Below, piece after piece: positions 20,011 through 28,061 of a stretch of 64,000 bases of DNA. The notes below the pieces were generated by a model that saw nothing but the letters and a program-made list of their open reading frames with translations, was not told where the DNA came from and searched no databases. A program made the position numbers and the translations under genes. Origin of the DNA: Acidobacteriota bacterium (lineage in GTDB: Bacteria; Acidobacteriota; UBA6911); NCBI GenBank assembly GCA_012729555.1, contig JAAYCX010000097.1, positions 1 through 64,000 of the forward strand. Reading direction: 5' to 3'. Each line of letters starts with the position of its first letter. The first letter of the stretch is position 1.

Positions 20011-20718
20011 TCATTCCCCATAGAGCTCGAGCTTGCGTATGTATTCGCGGACCCCGGCCGGAACCATGCGGCCGGGGGTCTTTCCCCGGCGCACCAGCTC
20101 CCGGATTCGGGAGGAGGAGATGTCGGGCGCCTTCGCATCCACGATGTAGATCCTGTTTTCGCCCCCCGGTTCGGCCCCGATCCGGCGGCGGAGCGAAACC
20201 GGCCCGAGCCCGCGCCAGTCGCGCACCTTCCGAAGCACTCCCGGGGGGAGCAACCGCGGGAGCTCGAGAGTCCCGGTTCCCGGGCGGGTGACGAAGATGA
20301 AATCATAGGATTCGAGGAGCTTCCGGCTCTCGCGCCAGGAGTGCACCTCGGCGAGGGAATCCCCCCCGGCGATGAAGTAGAGCCTCTCCCCCGTGCGCCC
20401 GGCCGGACGCGCCAGCTTGCCAAGGGTGTCGATGGTGAAGCCGCTCGCCTTCGGCTCCAGTTCCACCAGGGAGGGGACGAACTCCCTCTCCCCGGCCAGG
20501 GCCAGGCTCACCATCGCGTAGCGGTGCATGAGGGGGATCAGGTCCCCCGGTCGCTTGTGGGGGGGGGCGCAGGCCACGACAAAATGAACCCGGGAAAGCG
20601 AGAACGCGCGCCGCGCGGCCCGGGCGATGTGGAGATGCCCGGCATGGACGGGATTGAACGTCCCCCCGAGCACCCCGATGCGGATCTCGCCCAATCGCCC
20701 CCCCTCCCCGGAAAACAT
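20011..20718 (-). CDS. nadD: Nicotinate-nucleotide adenylyltransferase
   Basis: 235 residues from ATG 20718. The nucleotidyltransferase motif G-G-T-F-N-P-V-H-A-G-H and the C-terminal S-S-S-R-I-R-E are intact. It makes nicotinic acid adenine dinucleotide from NaMN and ATP in NAD synthesis. A TTG a few codons in, after a GGGGAGG stretch, is a possible shorter start. Longer in-frame extension upstream overlaps obgE in another frame and is not coding. Confidence 0.94.
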   Translation of the reverse strand: MFSGEGGRLGEIRIGVLGGTFNPVHAGHLHIARAARRAFSLSRVHFVVACAPPHKRPGDLIPLMHRYAMVSLALAGEREFVPSLVELEPKASGFTIDTLGKLARPAGRTGERLYFIAGGDSLAEVHSWRESRKLLESYDFIFVTRPGTGTLELPRLLPPGVLRKVRDWRGLGPVSLRRRIGAEPGGENRIYIVDAKAPDISSSRIRELVRRGKTPGRMVPAGVREYIRKLELYGE

Positions 20719-20762
20719 CGCTCCTTTATACCAATTCGCGCCGCGACGGCACAAGGCCGCCT

Positions 20763-21767
20763 TTACCCCGCATCCAGGAGCATGCGGTCCAGGACGCCGA
20801 CCAGTTCGCCGATCCCCTCCCCGGTGACGGCCGAAATCTTCACGAAGGGGAGGCCCCGGCGGGTGCACATGGCCTGGAGCCGGCCCAGCGCGCGTTTGTC
20901 GGCCAGCGCGTCCATCTTGGCCGCCACCACCAGCTGCCGGCGCTCCAGCAGTTCCTCGTTGTAGAGCCCGAGCTCCTTGACGATGGCGCGGTAGGCGGCG
21001 ACCGGATCGCGGTCCGGGTTGGACACATCGATGATGTGGGCCAGGACCCGGGTCCGTTCCACGTGCTTCAGAAACTGGTCCCCCAGCCCGTGCCCCTCGT
21101 GGGCCCCCTCGATCAGGCCCGGGATGTCGGCGACCACGAAGGTGCGGTATGCATCCACCCGGACCACCCCCAGGTGGGGGGAGAGAGTGGTGAAGGCATA
21201 GTCGGCGATTTTCGGTTTTGCCGAGCTGATGCGCGAAATGAGGGTGCTCTTGCCCGCGTTGGGGTAGCCCACCAGCCCCACGTCGGCGATGAGCTTGAGG
21301 CTGAGCGACAGGTCCGCCTCCTCTCCCGGCTCCCCCGGATCGGCGCGGCGCGGGGCCTGGTTGGTGGAGGTGGCGAAACGCGCGTTCCCCTTCCCCCCCC
21401 TGCCTCCGGCGGCCACCAGCAGGCGCTCCCCCAGGCGGGCGAAGTCGCAAAGAAGCGCGTGCTCCGGTTCCCGGTAGACCTGCGTCCCCGGCGGCACGAG
21501 GATGACGACGTCCTCCCCCTCCCTGCCGCTGCGCTGGTCCCCCTCCCCGTGCCGCCCGCGCTGGGCCTTGAACACGCGTTTGTACTGGAAGTGGAGGAGG
21601 GTGTTCACCCGGTCGGAGCATTCGATGTAGACATCCCCCCCCTTACCGCCGTCCCCGCCGCTGGGACCGCCCCGGGGAACGAACTTCTCCCTGCGGAAGG
21701 CAAGACAGCCGTTCCCCCCGCCGCCGGCTACGACCCGAATCCTGGCCCGATCAATGAACACGTTCAC
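20763..21767 (-). CDS. obgE: GTPase Obg (ribosome assembly, stress control)
   Basis: 334 residues starting with GTG at 21767 (SD GAGGGA just upstream). The Gly-rich Obg fold ([21 protein letters not shown]) is followed by the G domain with [10 protein letters not shown] and D-I-P-G-L-I-E-G-A. The usual N-K-x-D guanine motif reads A-K-M-D here. Obg acts in 50S assembly and stringent signalling. An intrinsic terminator separates it from rpmA, its usual operon partner. Confidence 0.97.
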   Translation of the reverse strand: MNVFIDRARIRVVAGGGGNGCLAFRREKFVPRGGPSGGDGGKGGDVYIECSDRVNTLLHFQYKRVFKAQRGRHGEGDQRSGREGEDVVILVPPGTQVYREPEHALLCDFARLGERLLVAAGGRGGKGNARFATSTNQAPRRADPGEPGEEADLSLSLKLIADVGLVGYPNAGKSTLISRISSAKPKIADYAFTTLSPHLGVVRVDAYRTFVVADIPGLIEGAHEGHGLGDQFLKHVERTRVLAHIIDVSNPDRDPVAAYRAIVKELGLYNEELLERRQLVVAAKMDALADKRALGRLQAMCTRRGLPFVKISAVTGEGIGELVGVLDRMLLDAG

Positions 21768-21783
21768 CGTCCCTCAATGTCGC

Positions 21784-21811
21784 AAAAAAAAAGGACCCCG
21801 CACAGGGGTCC
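21784..21811 (-). terminator. Intrinsic terminator between rpmA and obgE
   Basis: On the minus strand GGACCCC-TGTGC-GGGGTCC is followed by nine T (A-run at 21784-21792). It lies 30 bases after the rpmA stop and 17 before the obgE start, so it should end or attenuate the ribosomal-protein transcript before the obgE group. Confidence 0.92.
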
Positions 21812-21840
21812 CGGCAAGATCGAACCATCGGCTTCGGGCA

Positions 21841-22095
21841 TCAGGCTTCCTGGATGTGAACGAACCGGCCCCCGCGCCCCTTGTCCTGAAATTTCACCAC
21901 TCCCGGTTTCATGGCGAACAGCGTGTCGTCGCTGCCGATTCCCACGTTGACTCCCGGCTTGATCCTGGTACCCCGCTGGCGCACCAGGATGGTGCCGCCC
22001 GTGACAACCTGTCCCGCGAAACGCTTCACTCCGAGCCGTTTGGACTGGCTGTCTCTCCCGTTCCTGGAGCTTCCGACTCCCTTTTTATGCGCCAT
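21841..22095 (-). CDS. rpmA: 50S ribosomal protein L27
   Basis: 84 residues. The start [16 protein letters not shown] is the canonical mature-type L27 N-terminus, without the cleavable extension seen in Firmicutes. [12 protein letters not shown] signature follows. L27's N-terminus reaches the peptidyl-transferase centre. It is 12 bases after rplU. Confidence 0.98.
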   Translation of the reverse strand: MAHKKGVGSSRNGRDSQSKRLGVKRFAGQVVTGGTILVRQRGTRIKPGVNVGIGSDDTLFAMKPGVVKFQDKGRGGRFVHIQEA

Positions 22096-22107
22096 GACTC
22101 CCTCTCG

Positions 22108-22425
22108 CTAACCTGCTATGTTGATCTTGTCGATGCGGATTTCCGAAAACTGCTGGCGGTGTCCGCGGGTGCGGCGGTACTGTTTCTTCTTCTTGTACTT
22201 GAACACCAGCACGGTGTCGCTTTTCCCCTGGGACTGCAGCACCCCCTGGACCGTGGCGCCCGGCACCAGCGGCTGACCGATAAGGGTCCGGTCCTCGGTT
22301 TTCACCAGGAGCACATCCTTGAATTCCACCGGGGCGCCTAATTCGGCGTCGAGCTTCTCCACCTCGACGACGTCCCCCTCCGATACGCGGTATTGCTTCC
22401 CGCCGGTCATGATTACGGCATACAC
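22108..22425 (-). CDS. rplU: 50S ribosomal protein L21
   Basis: 105 residues starting with GTG at 22425 behind a near-perfect SD (AGGAGGTGAG). The N-terminal Y-A-V-I-M-T-G-G-K-Q-Y-R-V and the K-Y-K-K-K-K-Q-Y-R-R-T-R-G-H-R-Q segment are diagnostic. L21 binds 23S rRNA in early 50S assembly. It is co-transcribed with rpmA. Confidence 0.98.
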   Translation of the reverse strand: MYAVIMTGGKQYRVSEGDVVEVEKLDAELGAPVEFKDVLLVKTEDRTLIGQPLVPGATVQGVLQSQGKSDTVLVFKYKKKKQYRRTRGHRQQFSEIRIDKINIAG

Positions 22426-22528
22426 GGTCTCACCTCCTGGGCCGAAATAGGAGATTTAACCAGTAAGCGCGGAAAAAGGCAACAACAAATGCGCCGGCCC
22501 CGCACTTTTCGGCCCCGCCCGGGCGCCC

Positions 22529-23638
22529 CTACACGTTGAACCGGAAAAGGATGACATCCCCCTCCTGGACCCGGTACTCCTTCCCCTCCAGGCGCAGGAC
22601 CCCCTTGGCTTTCGCCGCCGGGAAGGAGCCGAGCCCGACCATGTCGTCGTAGGCGACGACCTCGGCCTTGATGAATCCCTTCTCGATGTCGGTGTGGATG
22701 ACGCCCGCCGCCTTGACCGCGGTGGTGCCCTTCGGGATAGTCCAGGCGCGGGCCTCCGGCTCGCCGGCGGTGTAGTAGGAAAAAACCCCCAGCAGATCGT
22801 AGGAGTGCTGGATGATGCGGTCCACGGCGTTGTCGGGAAGCCCGAAATCCTCCATGAAGAGGCGGGCGTCCTCGGGGGGGAGAGAGGCGATTTCCGACTC
22901 GATCTTGCCGCAGACGGCCGTGATGCCGACATTGGGCATGGCCGCCTGCTTCTGGAGGCCGAACGCCTCCACCACCCGGTCGATCTTGGCCGCGTCCTGA
23001 TCGCCCACATTGATGACGAGCTGGATCGGCTTCGCCGACAGAAAGGTAAACCCGCGGATCCGCTTCTCCTCCTCCGGCGTGAGTTCGAGTTCGCGCAGGG
23101 GGTGCTCCGATTCCAGGGCCGCCTTGAAACGAAGAAGGATTTCATTTTCCATCTCCAGCTCCTGCGACCGGCCCTTCTTCAGGTCCTTTTCCAGGCGCTC
23201 CAGCCTTTTTTCGATAACGGCCAGGTCCGAAAATATCAGCTCCAGCTCAAAAACCCCGATATCCCGGGCGGGATCCACGGATCCTTCGACATGCGGCAGG
23301 CTGGGATCCTCAAACGCCCTGACCACGTGCAGCAGCGCCTCCACGTTCTTCAGGCTGGCCAGATAGGCGGCCATCTCCTTGCTCCGGCCCTCGAGCGCCG
23401 CTTTCCCTTCCCCGCGGGAAAGTCCCGGGAGATCCACATATTCAACGGTGGCGTAGGTGGTTTTCCGCGGTTTCACGATTTCGGCCAGCCGGTCCAGGCG
23501 CGGGTCGGGCACCTCGGCGATACCGATGTGCGCGTCGCGCCCACCCCCCCAGGAGGAGGTGTCCACCCGCCCCCGGGTCAACAGCGTGAATATCGTGGTT
23601 TTCCCCACCTGCGGCAATCCGACAATTCCCACTTTCAT
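22529..23638 (-). CDS. ychF: Redox-regulated ATPase YchF (OLA1 family)
   Basis: 369 residues. P-loop G-L-P-Q-V-G-K-T-T at residues 7-15, switch region D-L-P-G-L-S-R-G, a coiled-coil middle (about 130-190), and a C-terminal TGS domain (A-G-V-I-H-T-D-I-E-K-G-F-I-K-A-E-V). YchF belongs to the Obg-related GTPases but prefers ATP and binds ribosomes; it is linked to oxidative stress. It stands just upstream of rplU on the same strand. Confidence 0.96.
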   Translation of the reverse strand: MKVGIVGLPQVGKTTIFTLLTRGRVDTSSWGGGRDAHIGIAEVPDPRLDRLAEIVKPRKTTYATVEYVDLPGLSRGEGKAALEGRSKEMAAYLASLKNVEALLHVVRAFEDPSLPHVEGSVDPARDIGVFELELIFSDLAVIEKRLERLEKDLKKGRSQELEMENEILLRFKAALESEHPLRELELTPEEEKRIRGFTFLSAKPIQLVINVGDQDAAKIDRVVEAFGLQKQAAMPNVGITAVCGKIESEIASLPPEDARLFMEDFGLPDNAVDRIIQHSYDLLGVFSYYTAGEPEARAWTIPKGTTAVKAAGVIHTDIEKGFIKAEVVAYDDMVGLGSFPAAKAKGVLRLEGKEYRVQEGDVILFRFNV

Positions 23639-23769
23639 AATTCCGTCCTCGAATTAAGGAATCCGCATGTTACCACAGACTCTGTTCCGCCAGGCGAAAT
23701 CGGGAGGGGATGGGGCCCCGGCCCCCCTCCACGGCACCACCAGGGGAAAAATCCAATAAAGATCACATT

Positions 23770-23848
23770 TATAATCACAATTCGCTTGACACTCCATGAA
23801 TCTGGGGATTATTGTGGTCCAGGGTGGTTCATAGTGGTCAATCGGGAC
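23770..23848 (+). promoter_or_regulatory. mraZ promoter with a five-unit 10-bp-periodic MraZ operator
   Basis: TTGACA at 23786-23791 with an 18-bp spacer to TATTGT at 23810-23815 is one promoter reading; a TATAAT lies at 23770-23775 without a good -35. From 23804 the same five-base position in each 10-bp block reads GGGGA, GTGGT, GTGGT, GTGGT, GGGAC (starting at 23804, 23814, 23824, 23834, 23844). MraZ is known to repress its own operon by binding about three G-rich pentamers on a 10-bp period. The repeats overlap the promoter. Confidence 0.75.
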
Positions 23849-23914
23849 CACGAAATTAAGTTTTCCGCTGAAAATGATAACTCATTTGCGCGTCTGAAGC
23901 AGAGCGGATTCCAT

Positions 23915-24355
23915 ATGCTTTGGGGTAGATATTCGGCGAGGATCGACGAAAAATCGCGCCTTCGATTGCCCGCAAAGTTCCGTCGCGACCTGCCGGACAC
24001 CGAGGACGACACCTACTACGTGACCAGCGACGACGGCCGGTGCGCCCAGATCTATCCGATCCCCGTCTGGAAGCGGATCGCCAAAAAGTTCGAGGAGCCT
24101 CCGCGGATGGACCCGGCGAAGCTGAAACTGGAGCGGTTCACCAGCTACTACGGCCTGGTGTCGCAGATGGACCCCCAGGGCCGCATCCTGATCCCGCAAT
24201 CGCTGCGCGAGGACGCCCAGATATCGGGGGATGTGATCGTCATCGGAAAGATGGATCATCTCGAGGTCTGGAACGACGAGGTGTTCCGTCGAAGCCTCAA
24301 GGAGAGCCCTCTCACCATCGAGGAACGCGAGAAGCTGGCGGAGCAGGGGTTTTAG
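23915..24355 (+). CDS. mraZ: Transcriptional regulator MraZ
   Basis: 146 residues from ATG 23915. Two AbrB-like SpoVT folds are visible: I-D-E-K-S-R-L-R-L-P-A-K-F-R near the start and M-D-P-Q-G-R-I-L-I-P-Q-S-L-R about 70 residues later. MraZ forms a ring that binds repeated boxes in front of the dcw cluster and represses it. The repeat array at 23804-23848 directly upstream is its probable target. It is the first gene of the cluster. Confidence 0.95.
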   Translation: MLWGRYSARIDEKSRLRLPAKFRRDLPDTEDDTYYVTSDDGRCAQIYPIPVWKRIAKKFEEPPRMDPAKLKLERFTSYYGLVSQMDPQGRILIPQSLREDAQISGDVIVIGKMDHLEVWNDEVFRRSLKESPLTIEEREKLAEQGF

Positions 24356-24402
24356 CAGAAACCGGAATTGAGGAAACAGTGGTTGCACCGGCCCGGAATA
24401 CC

Positions 24403-25437
24403 ATGACACTTCACGGCGGACATACGGAAACCGAACACCTTCCGGTGATGCGGCGGGAGGTCTATGACCTGCTCCGGTGCCAGCCCGGCGGGCTTTACGT
24501 CGACGCCACGGTGGGCCTCGGGGGACATTCCCTGGGGATCCTGGAAAGGATCCGGCCGGGCGGGCGGCTGATCGGCATCGATCGGGACAAGGAATCGCTC
24601 GAAAGGGCCTCCCTCCGGCTCGCGCCCTTCGGATCGGGCTTTCGCCTGTTTCACGACAACTACAAGAACCTGCCGCTGATCCTGAACAACCTGGCGCTGC
24701 CGCCCGTGGACGGCATCCTGCTCGACCTGGGGGTGAATTCCTACCAGCTGCTCTCCTCCGAGCGCGGGTTCAGCTTCCAGTCGGACGAGATGCTGGACAT
24801 GCGCATGGACCGGACGCAGCAATGGACGGCGGCCGACCTGGTCAACAACATGTCGGAGACGGAGCTGGCCGATATCATCTATCGCTACGGCGAGGAGCGG
24901 CATTCGCGCCGCATCGCCGCCGCCATCGTGCGGGAGCGGAAGCGGGCCCCGATCACCCGGTGCCTTCAACTGGCGGCCGTCGTCAGCCGCGCCTTCAGGG
25001 TCCGCGGGCATCAGAGCATCCATCCTGCGACCAGGACCTTCCAGGCGCTGCGGATAGCGGTCAACGAGGAGCTGGAAGGGCTGGAAGAGCTGCTCACGGA
25101 TGCCTTCGGATTCCTCAGGCCGGGGGGCAGGATCGTGGTCCTTGCCTTCCACTCCCTGGAAGACCGGATCGTCAAGAGGGCGTTCCGCCGGCTGGCCGGA
25201 CAGTGCGTGTGCGATGCCGCGCCGGAACTGTGCACCTGCCCCAGGACGGAGAGGGGGTGCATCCTCACCCCGCGTCCCCTGACGCCGGGGGAGGAGGAAG
25301 TGCAGACCAACCCCAGGGCCCGCAGCGCGCGGCTGAGGGCCCTGGAGCGAACCGAAGCGCCCGGCCCGGAAACGGGGGCCGGAAACAGATCGCCCGAAGA
25401 AAAACCTGGAGATCACGATGACAGACTGGGCAGCTAG
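24403..25437 (+). CDS. rsmH: 16S rRNA (cytosine-1402-N4)-methyltransferase
   Basis: 344 residues from ATG 24403; a GTG at 24379 behind AGGA is an alternative start. Family motifs are H-L-P-V-M, Y-V-D-A-T-V-G-L-G-G-H-S (SAM binding), I-L-L-D-L-G-V-N-S-Y-Q-L and V-L-A-F-H-S-L-E-D-R-I-V-K. A Cys-rich segment (C-V-C-D-A-A-P-E-L-C-T-C) sits where many homologues have it. It modifies C1402 in the ribosomal P site. It overlaps the next gene by 20 bases. Confidence 0.96.
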   Translation: MTLHGGHTETEHLPVMRREVYDLLRCQPGGLYVDATVGLGGHSLGILERIRPGGRLIGIDRDKESLERASLRLAPFGSGFRLFHDNYKNLPLILNNLALPPVDGILLDLGVNSYQLLSSERGFSFQSDEMLDMRMDRTQQWTAADLVNNMSETELADIIYRYGEERHSRRIAAAIVRERKRAPITRCLQLAAVVSRAFRVRGHQSIHPATRTFQALRIAVNEELEGLEELLTDAFGFLRPGGRIVVLAFHSLEDRIVKRAFRRLAGQCVCDAAPELCTCPRTERGCILTPRPLTPGEEEVQTNPRARSARLRALERTEAPGPETGAGNRSPEEKPGDHDDRLGS

Positions 25438-25858
25438 CATAGAAGCACGCAACTACGGAATCCGGCGCGAAATCGATGCCCGCATGCTGTGGGAAATGCT
25501 CGGCACCATAGCCGCCCTCGCCCTGATCGCGGGAGCCTTTCTCTTCTACTCCTGGGTCCGCGGCCAGATCGTCCATATCGGATACGAAAGCCAGAGCCTG
25601 TTCGCCCGGGAGGAAGCGCTCGTGCGCACGCAGAAGAGGCTGATCCTCGAGGAGGAGACCCTCGCCAGTCCCGAACGGATCGATATCCTCGCCCGCAACG
25701 AACTCGAGATGGCGCCGCTGCGCCCGAACCAGGTCATCCTGCCGTCCGCACGCAGAGCCGAACCGGGGGCCTACGCCCTGGCGCTGGCCGATGCCGGGGA
25801 CACAGGGCCGGGGAAGCTGAACCAGGGACCCCGATCGGGCGGCAACCGCAGCAATTGA
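25418..25858 (+). CDS. ftsL: FtsL-like divisome protein
   Basis: 146 residues, assigned mainly by position between rsmH and ftsI. A single transmembrane helix at about residues 33-48 (L-A-L-I-A-G-A-F-L-F-Y-S-W) is followed by a periplasmic coiled-coil-like stretch (Q-S-L-F-A-R-E-E-A-L-V-R-T-Q-K-R-L) and an R-I-D-I-L-A-R-N-E-L-E-M segment resembling the conserved end of FtsL. In other bacteria FtsL with FtsB and FtsQ activates FtsW/FtsI. The Gly/Ala-rich tail of about 40 residues is unusual. Confidence 0.8.
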   Translation: MTDWAASIEARNYGIRREIDARMLWEMLGTIAALALIAGAFLFYSWVRGQIVHIGYESQSLFAREEALVRTQKRLILEEETLASPERIDILARNELEMAPLRPNQVILPSARRAEPGAYALALADAGDTGPGKLNQGPRSGGNRSN

Positions 25859-25871
25859 AACCCGAAGAGAG

Positions 25872-25930
25872 GATCGACGATCTATGATCGACGATTGACG
25901 CCAGGACCCGCGCGCGCGGGATCGTCGATC
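25872..25930. repeat. Direct and inverted GATCGACGAT repeats between ftsL and ftsI
   Basis: GATCGACGAT occurs at 25872-25881 and 25886-25895, and its inverse ATCGTCGATC at 25921-25930. Between them CCCGCGCGCGCGGG (25907-25920) is itself a perfect palindrome. The element fills most of the only sizeable gap (96 bases) in the first half of the dcw cluster. Confidence 0.75.
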
Positions 25931-25954
25931 GTATCTCGTCCGTCATAAACCGTT

Positions 25955-28048
25955 ATGTCCGACAGCGGCCGCAGCTCCAGGAATTCGAGAATCGCTCTGG
26001 TGATCCTGGGGATTTCCTTCTGGGGCGCTCTCATCCTGCTCCGGCTGGTGCAGCTGCAGGTCTTCGAGCACCCCTCCTACCGCCTCCTGGCCTCCGAGCG
26101 GCAGCAGGTGCGCCGCTCCATCCACGCGCCGCGCGGCGTCATCTACGACAGCCGCATGGCCGAACTCGCCTCCAGCGTGACCGTGAGCACGGCCGTGGCC
26201 GAGCCGCGCAGGATGAAGGACATCCCCGCCGCCGCCCGGCAGCTGGCGTCGATCCTGGAACTGGACCCCCGGCAGCTCCTGGCCCGGATGTCCGATCCCG
26301 CCCACCGGAGCTTCACGATCGTCAAGCGCAGGATCGACCCCCAGGCCGAGGCCCGCATCGAAGCCCTCGACATGGACGGCGTCTATTTCGTGGACGAGAG
26401 CATGCGCGTGTACCCCAACCGGGACCTGGCCAGCCACACGCTCGGGTTCGTCAACATGAACGGGGATGGGGGCGCGGGACTGGAACTCCAGTACGACAGC
26501 GAGCTCAAGGGTTCGGAAGGCGCCTACTCCTTCGATGTCGACGCCCGCCGCCGCTCCTTCAGGGTCAGGGTCGACAAGCCCCCCGTCCAGGGGCGCAGCC
26601 TCGTGCTCAGCATCGACAAATCGATCCAGTACATCGCCGACCGGGAGCTGGCGGCAGGCGTGGAGGCGTCCGGGGCGAAGGCCGGGACCGTCATCGTGAT
26701 GGAGTCGGAGACCGGAAGGATCCTCGCCCTTTCCAACTACCCGCAATTCAACTGCAACAAGTACAACGAGTACAAGGCCGACCACTGGCGCAACCGGGCG
26801 GTCTCGGATATGTTCGAACCGGGGTCCACGTTCAAGGTGGTCGTGGCGACCGCGGCCCTGGAGGCGGGGCTGACGCACCCGGACGAGATGATCGACTGCC
26901 AGATGGGTTCGATCCAGATCGGGGGCCACCGCTTCCGCGACCACAAGGCCTACGGGATGCTGAGCTTCAGCCAGATCCTCGAATTCTCCTCCAACGTGGG
27001 GGTCGCCAAGCTCGGTCTCCGGCTGGGGGAGGAGAGGCTGCACGAGGCGCTCCGCACCTTCGGCTTCGGCTCCAGAACCGGGGTGGACCTCCCGGGCGAA
27101 ATCATCGGCCTGGTGCGCGACTGGCACAAGTGGTCGGGGTTGTCGATCGGCGCGATCTCCTTCGGGCAGGAAGTCGGGGTCACCTCGATGCAGATCCTCG
27201 GCGCCATCAACTCCATCGCCAACGGGGGGTTCCGGGTCCGCCCCTCGGTCGTGGACCGCGTGATCGATGAAAACGGCGACCTCGTCAGGGTGCACGAGCC
27301 CGAGCGGGAGCGGATCATGAGCCCGAGAACGGCGGAGGCGGTGACCCATGCCTTCGAGGGGGTGGTGGTGCGCGGGACCGGGAAACGGGCGGCGCTCGAG
27401 GGGTACCGCGCGGCCGGGAAGACGGGGACGGCCCAGAAAATCGTCAACGGGCGCTACTCCGCCACCCGCTACGTCGCCTCCTTCATCGGGTTCGCCCCGC
27501 TGCCGCGCCCCCGCATCACGGTGCTGGCGCAGCTCGACGAGCCCTCCAGGGGGCACTACGGCGGCGATGTCTCCGCCCCCGTCTTCAAGAGGGTGACCCA
27601 GGAAGTCCTGATGCAGCTCCGGATCCCCCCCGACCCCGGCCTGCCGCTGCCGAAGCCGCAGCCGATGGCCTCGGGTTCCCAGGATTACCGGCCCGACGCC
27701 ACCCCGGTCCGTCCCATGGCCCCCTTCCCCGAGCGGCGCCCGCCCACGCGGGAAACGCCGGGGGTCCTCTCGGTGAGGGTGGACGGGGACTGGGTGCCCC
27801 TGCCCGACTTCCGGGGCCGGTCCAAGCGCGACGTCCTCTACCAGTGCGTCGATATCGGGATCCACCTCGAGGCCAGGGGGTCCGGGATCGCCGTCTTCCA
27901 GTCCCCCGCGCCCGGGACCCGGATCCCCAGGGGAGAGACCTGCAGCGTGACCTTTGTCCAGGCGAACCTCGAAAAAGCGATGGCGGCCGCGGAGGAGCAG
28001 TACGCGGCCGAGCGCGCGGATGCGCAAACGTCGAACGATCGGCCCTGA
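25955..28048 (+). CDS. ftsI: Peptidoglycan D,D-transpeptidase FtsI (PBP3) with C-terminal PASTA domain
   Basis: 697 residues. One N-terminal membrane helix (about 13-35), a non-catalytic PBP dimer domain, and the transpeptidase with S301 in G-S-T-F-K, S-S-N at 346-348 and K-T-G-T at 490-493. A PASTA-like domain occupies about 628-690 after a Pro-rich linker (P-K-P-Q-P, P-F-P-E-R-R-P-P). FtsI cross-links septal peptidoglycan with FtsW. PASTA on a division PBP is seen in several phyla and may sense wall fragments. Confidence 0.96.
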   Translation: MSDSGRSSRNSRIALVILGISFWGALILLRLVQLQVFEHPSYRLLASERQQVRRSIHAPRGVIYDSRMAELASSVTVSTAVAEPRRMKDIPAAARQLASILELDPRQLLARMSDPAHRSFTIVKRRIDPQAEARIEALDMDGVYFVDESMRVYPNRDLASHTLGFVNMNGDGGAGLELQYDSELKGSEGAYSFDVDARRRSFRVRVDKPPVQGRSLVLSIDKSIQYIADRELAAGVEASGAKAGTVIVMESETGRILALSNYPQFNCNKYNEYKADHWRNRAVSDMFEPGSTFKVVVATAALEAGLTHPDEMIDCQMGSIQIGGHRFRDHKAYGMLSFSQILEFSSNVGVAKLGLRLGEERLHEALRTFGFGSRTGVDLPGEIIGLVRDWHKWSGLSIGAISFGQEVGVTSMQILGAINSIANGGFRVRPSVVDRVIDENGDLVRVHEPERERIMSPRTAEAVTHAFEGVVVRGTGKRAALEGYRAAGKTGTAQKIVNGRYSATRYVASFIGFAPLPRPRITVLAQLDEPSRGHYGGDVSAPVFKRVTQEVLMQLRIPPDPGLPLPKPQPMASGSQDYRPDATPVRPMAPFPERRPPTRETPGVLSVRVDGDWVPLPDFRGRSKRDVLYQCVDIGIHLEARGSGIAVFQSPAPGTRIPRGETCSVTFVQANLEKAMAAAEEQYAAERADAQTSNDRP

Positions 28049-28061
28049 GGAGAACGGACCC

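Noticed and set aside
23768-23796. A minus-strand promoter for ychF using TATAAA near 23770
   Set aside because: No acceptable -35 at 16-18 bp, and the site is over 100 bases from the ychF start.
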